This document shows positions 63,646 to 64,000 of a stretch of DNA of 64,000 bases, one piece after another. Numbering within the stretch: the stretch's first letter is position 1; each line of letters starts with the position of its first letter. The notes beneath the pieces were generated by a model that ran no database searches, was not told the origin of the DNA, and was given only the letters and a program-made list of their open reading frames with translations. The stretch comes from Hathewaya histolytica (GTDB taxonomy: Bacteria; Bacillota; Clostridia; Clostridiales; Clostridiaceae), in contig NZ_LR590481.1 of the NCBI RefSeq assembly GCF_901482605.1, positions 1,054,001 through 1,118,000 of the forward strand, written 5' to 3'. A program made the position numbers and the translations under genes.

Positions 63646-64000
63646 ATGATGGATAAAGAAAACAAGTGCACTTGCAATGGTGAAGTAAATAAATGTGGTT
63701 GCCACGAAGAAATAGAACACTCTCATGAATCATGTGGTTGTCATGAGGAAGCAGAACATTCTCACGAATCATGTGGTTGTGGATGTGGAGATGAAATTGA
63801 AACATTAACTGTAGAACTTGAAGATGAAGAGGGAAATGTTATTACTTGTGAAATAATCGATGGTTTTGATTATAAAGATAAAGAATATGCAGTTTTACTA
63901 AATCCACAGGAAGATACTTATTATATATTTGAAGTAGTTGGAGACGATGAAGACGGTGAATTAGTAGTACCTTCAGAAGAAGAATTTGAAGATGTTAGAG
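63646..64000 (+). CDS. DUF1292 protein with Cys/His-rich N-terminal extension (cut by window edge)
   Basis: The visible 118 residues run off the window. Residues 7-46 are packed with Cys and His in a duplicated unit, Cys-Gly-Cys-His-Glu-Glu-x-Glu-His-Ser-His-Glu-Ser, ending in Cys-Gly-Cys-Gly-Cys-Gly. From about residue 50 a DUF1292 domain begins (Glu-Asp-Glu-Glu-Gly-Asn, then Tyr-Ala-Val-Leu-Leu). DUF1292 is widespread in Firmicutes with unknown function; the metal-binding-looking head is an addition. AGGAGG at 63631-63636 precedes ATG 63646. Confidence 0.8.
   Translation, partial: MMDKENKCTCNGEVNKCGCHEEIEHSHESCGCHEEAEHSHESCGCGCGDEIETLTVELEDEEGNVITCEIIDGFDYKDKEYAVLLNPQEDTYYIFEVVGDDEDGELVVPSEEEFEDVR

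Noticed and set aside
63479-63805. 108-aa minus-strand frame opposite the DUF1292 start
   Set aside because: The His-rich look is the reverse complement of the Cys/His repeat in the real gene, which has a strong SD.

Overview
The window comes from a low-G+C, anaerobic, spore-forming Clostridium-type Firmicute, most likely Clostridium sensu stricto. The evidence is AT-rich coding, frequent TTG/GTG starts behind strong Shine-Dalgarno (SD) sequences, two alpha/beta-type small acid-soluble spore proteins, SpoVB-like and Spo0E-like proteins, a pyruvate:ferredoxin oxidoreductase, a flavodiiron protein and a V-type ATPase operon. I cannot name the species from sequence alone.

Layout. 1-1652 is the distal end of a prophage or phage-derived element: a UviB/BhlA holin-like protein, an Amidase_3-SH3 endolysin and a small membrane protein. 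About 1 kb without a convincing gene follows (1657-2710). It is packed with inverted repeats, is richer in G+C than its surroundings and has G-U-tolerant hairpins on the + strand. It abuts the amputated 3' end of a UvrD-type helicase gene (2713-3150). 3298-13645 is ordinary chromosome: an M20 peptidase, a RluA-type pseudouridine synthase, two convergent MOP-superfamily flippases, a sugar-dehydrogenase-like propeller, a zinc phospholipase C-like protein, a methyltransferase-like protein and a B12-binding radical SAM protein. 13746-22390 is a complete nine-gene V-type ATPase operon whose c-ring subunit carries a full Na+-site signature. 22449-23325 holds a small unknown gene and peptide deformylase, the latter with a hairpin between SD and start codon. 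23490-32561 is a surface-polysaccharide locus (PHP, phosphoribosyltransferase, GT2, Wzy-like, GT52-like sialyltransferase, NeuB, NeuC, NeuA, Wzx-like). It looks sufficient to make, activate, transfer and export a sialic-acid-containing glycan.

32805-37844 carries the flavodiiron protein, a 6S-like RNA gene, a Spo0E-like gene, M18 aminopeptidase and a PHP phosphoesterase. 38014-42993 is a p-aminobenzoate/folate operon (pabA-pabB-pabC-folE-folP-folBK). 43038-50559 has a lipoprotein, three tiny basic ORFs, glutaminase, polA-coaE-lytic transglycosylase, tRNA-Leu(GAG), a NucS-like protein with a degraded active site and a small unknown membrane protein. 50693-59363 has selenouridine synthase, M16 peptidase, an endonuclease IV-like protein, recJ, the two SASPs, murG and a beta-CASP hydrolase. 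59704-63396 is pyruvate:ferredoxin oxidoreductase with a long leader. A DUF1292 protein with a Cys/His-rich head runs off the right end.

Most transcription units end in clear intrinsic terminators, and several sigma-A-type promoters can be read directly. The least explained parts are the hairpin-rich stretch beside the phage lysis genes, the structured RNA at 34652-34927, the SD-hairpin-start arrangement at deformylase and a repeated 11-mer (TATCATAGTAA) seen only between genes.
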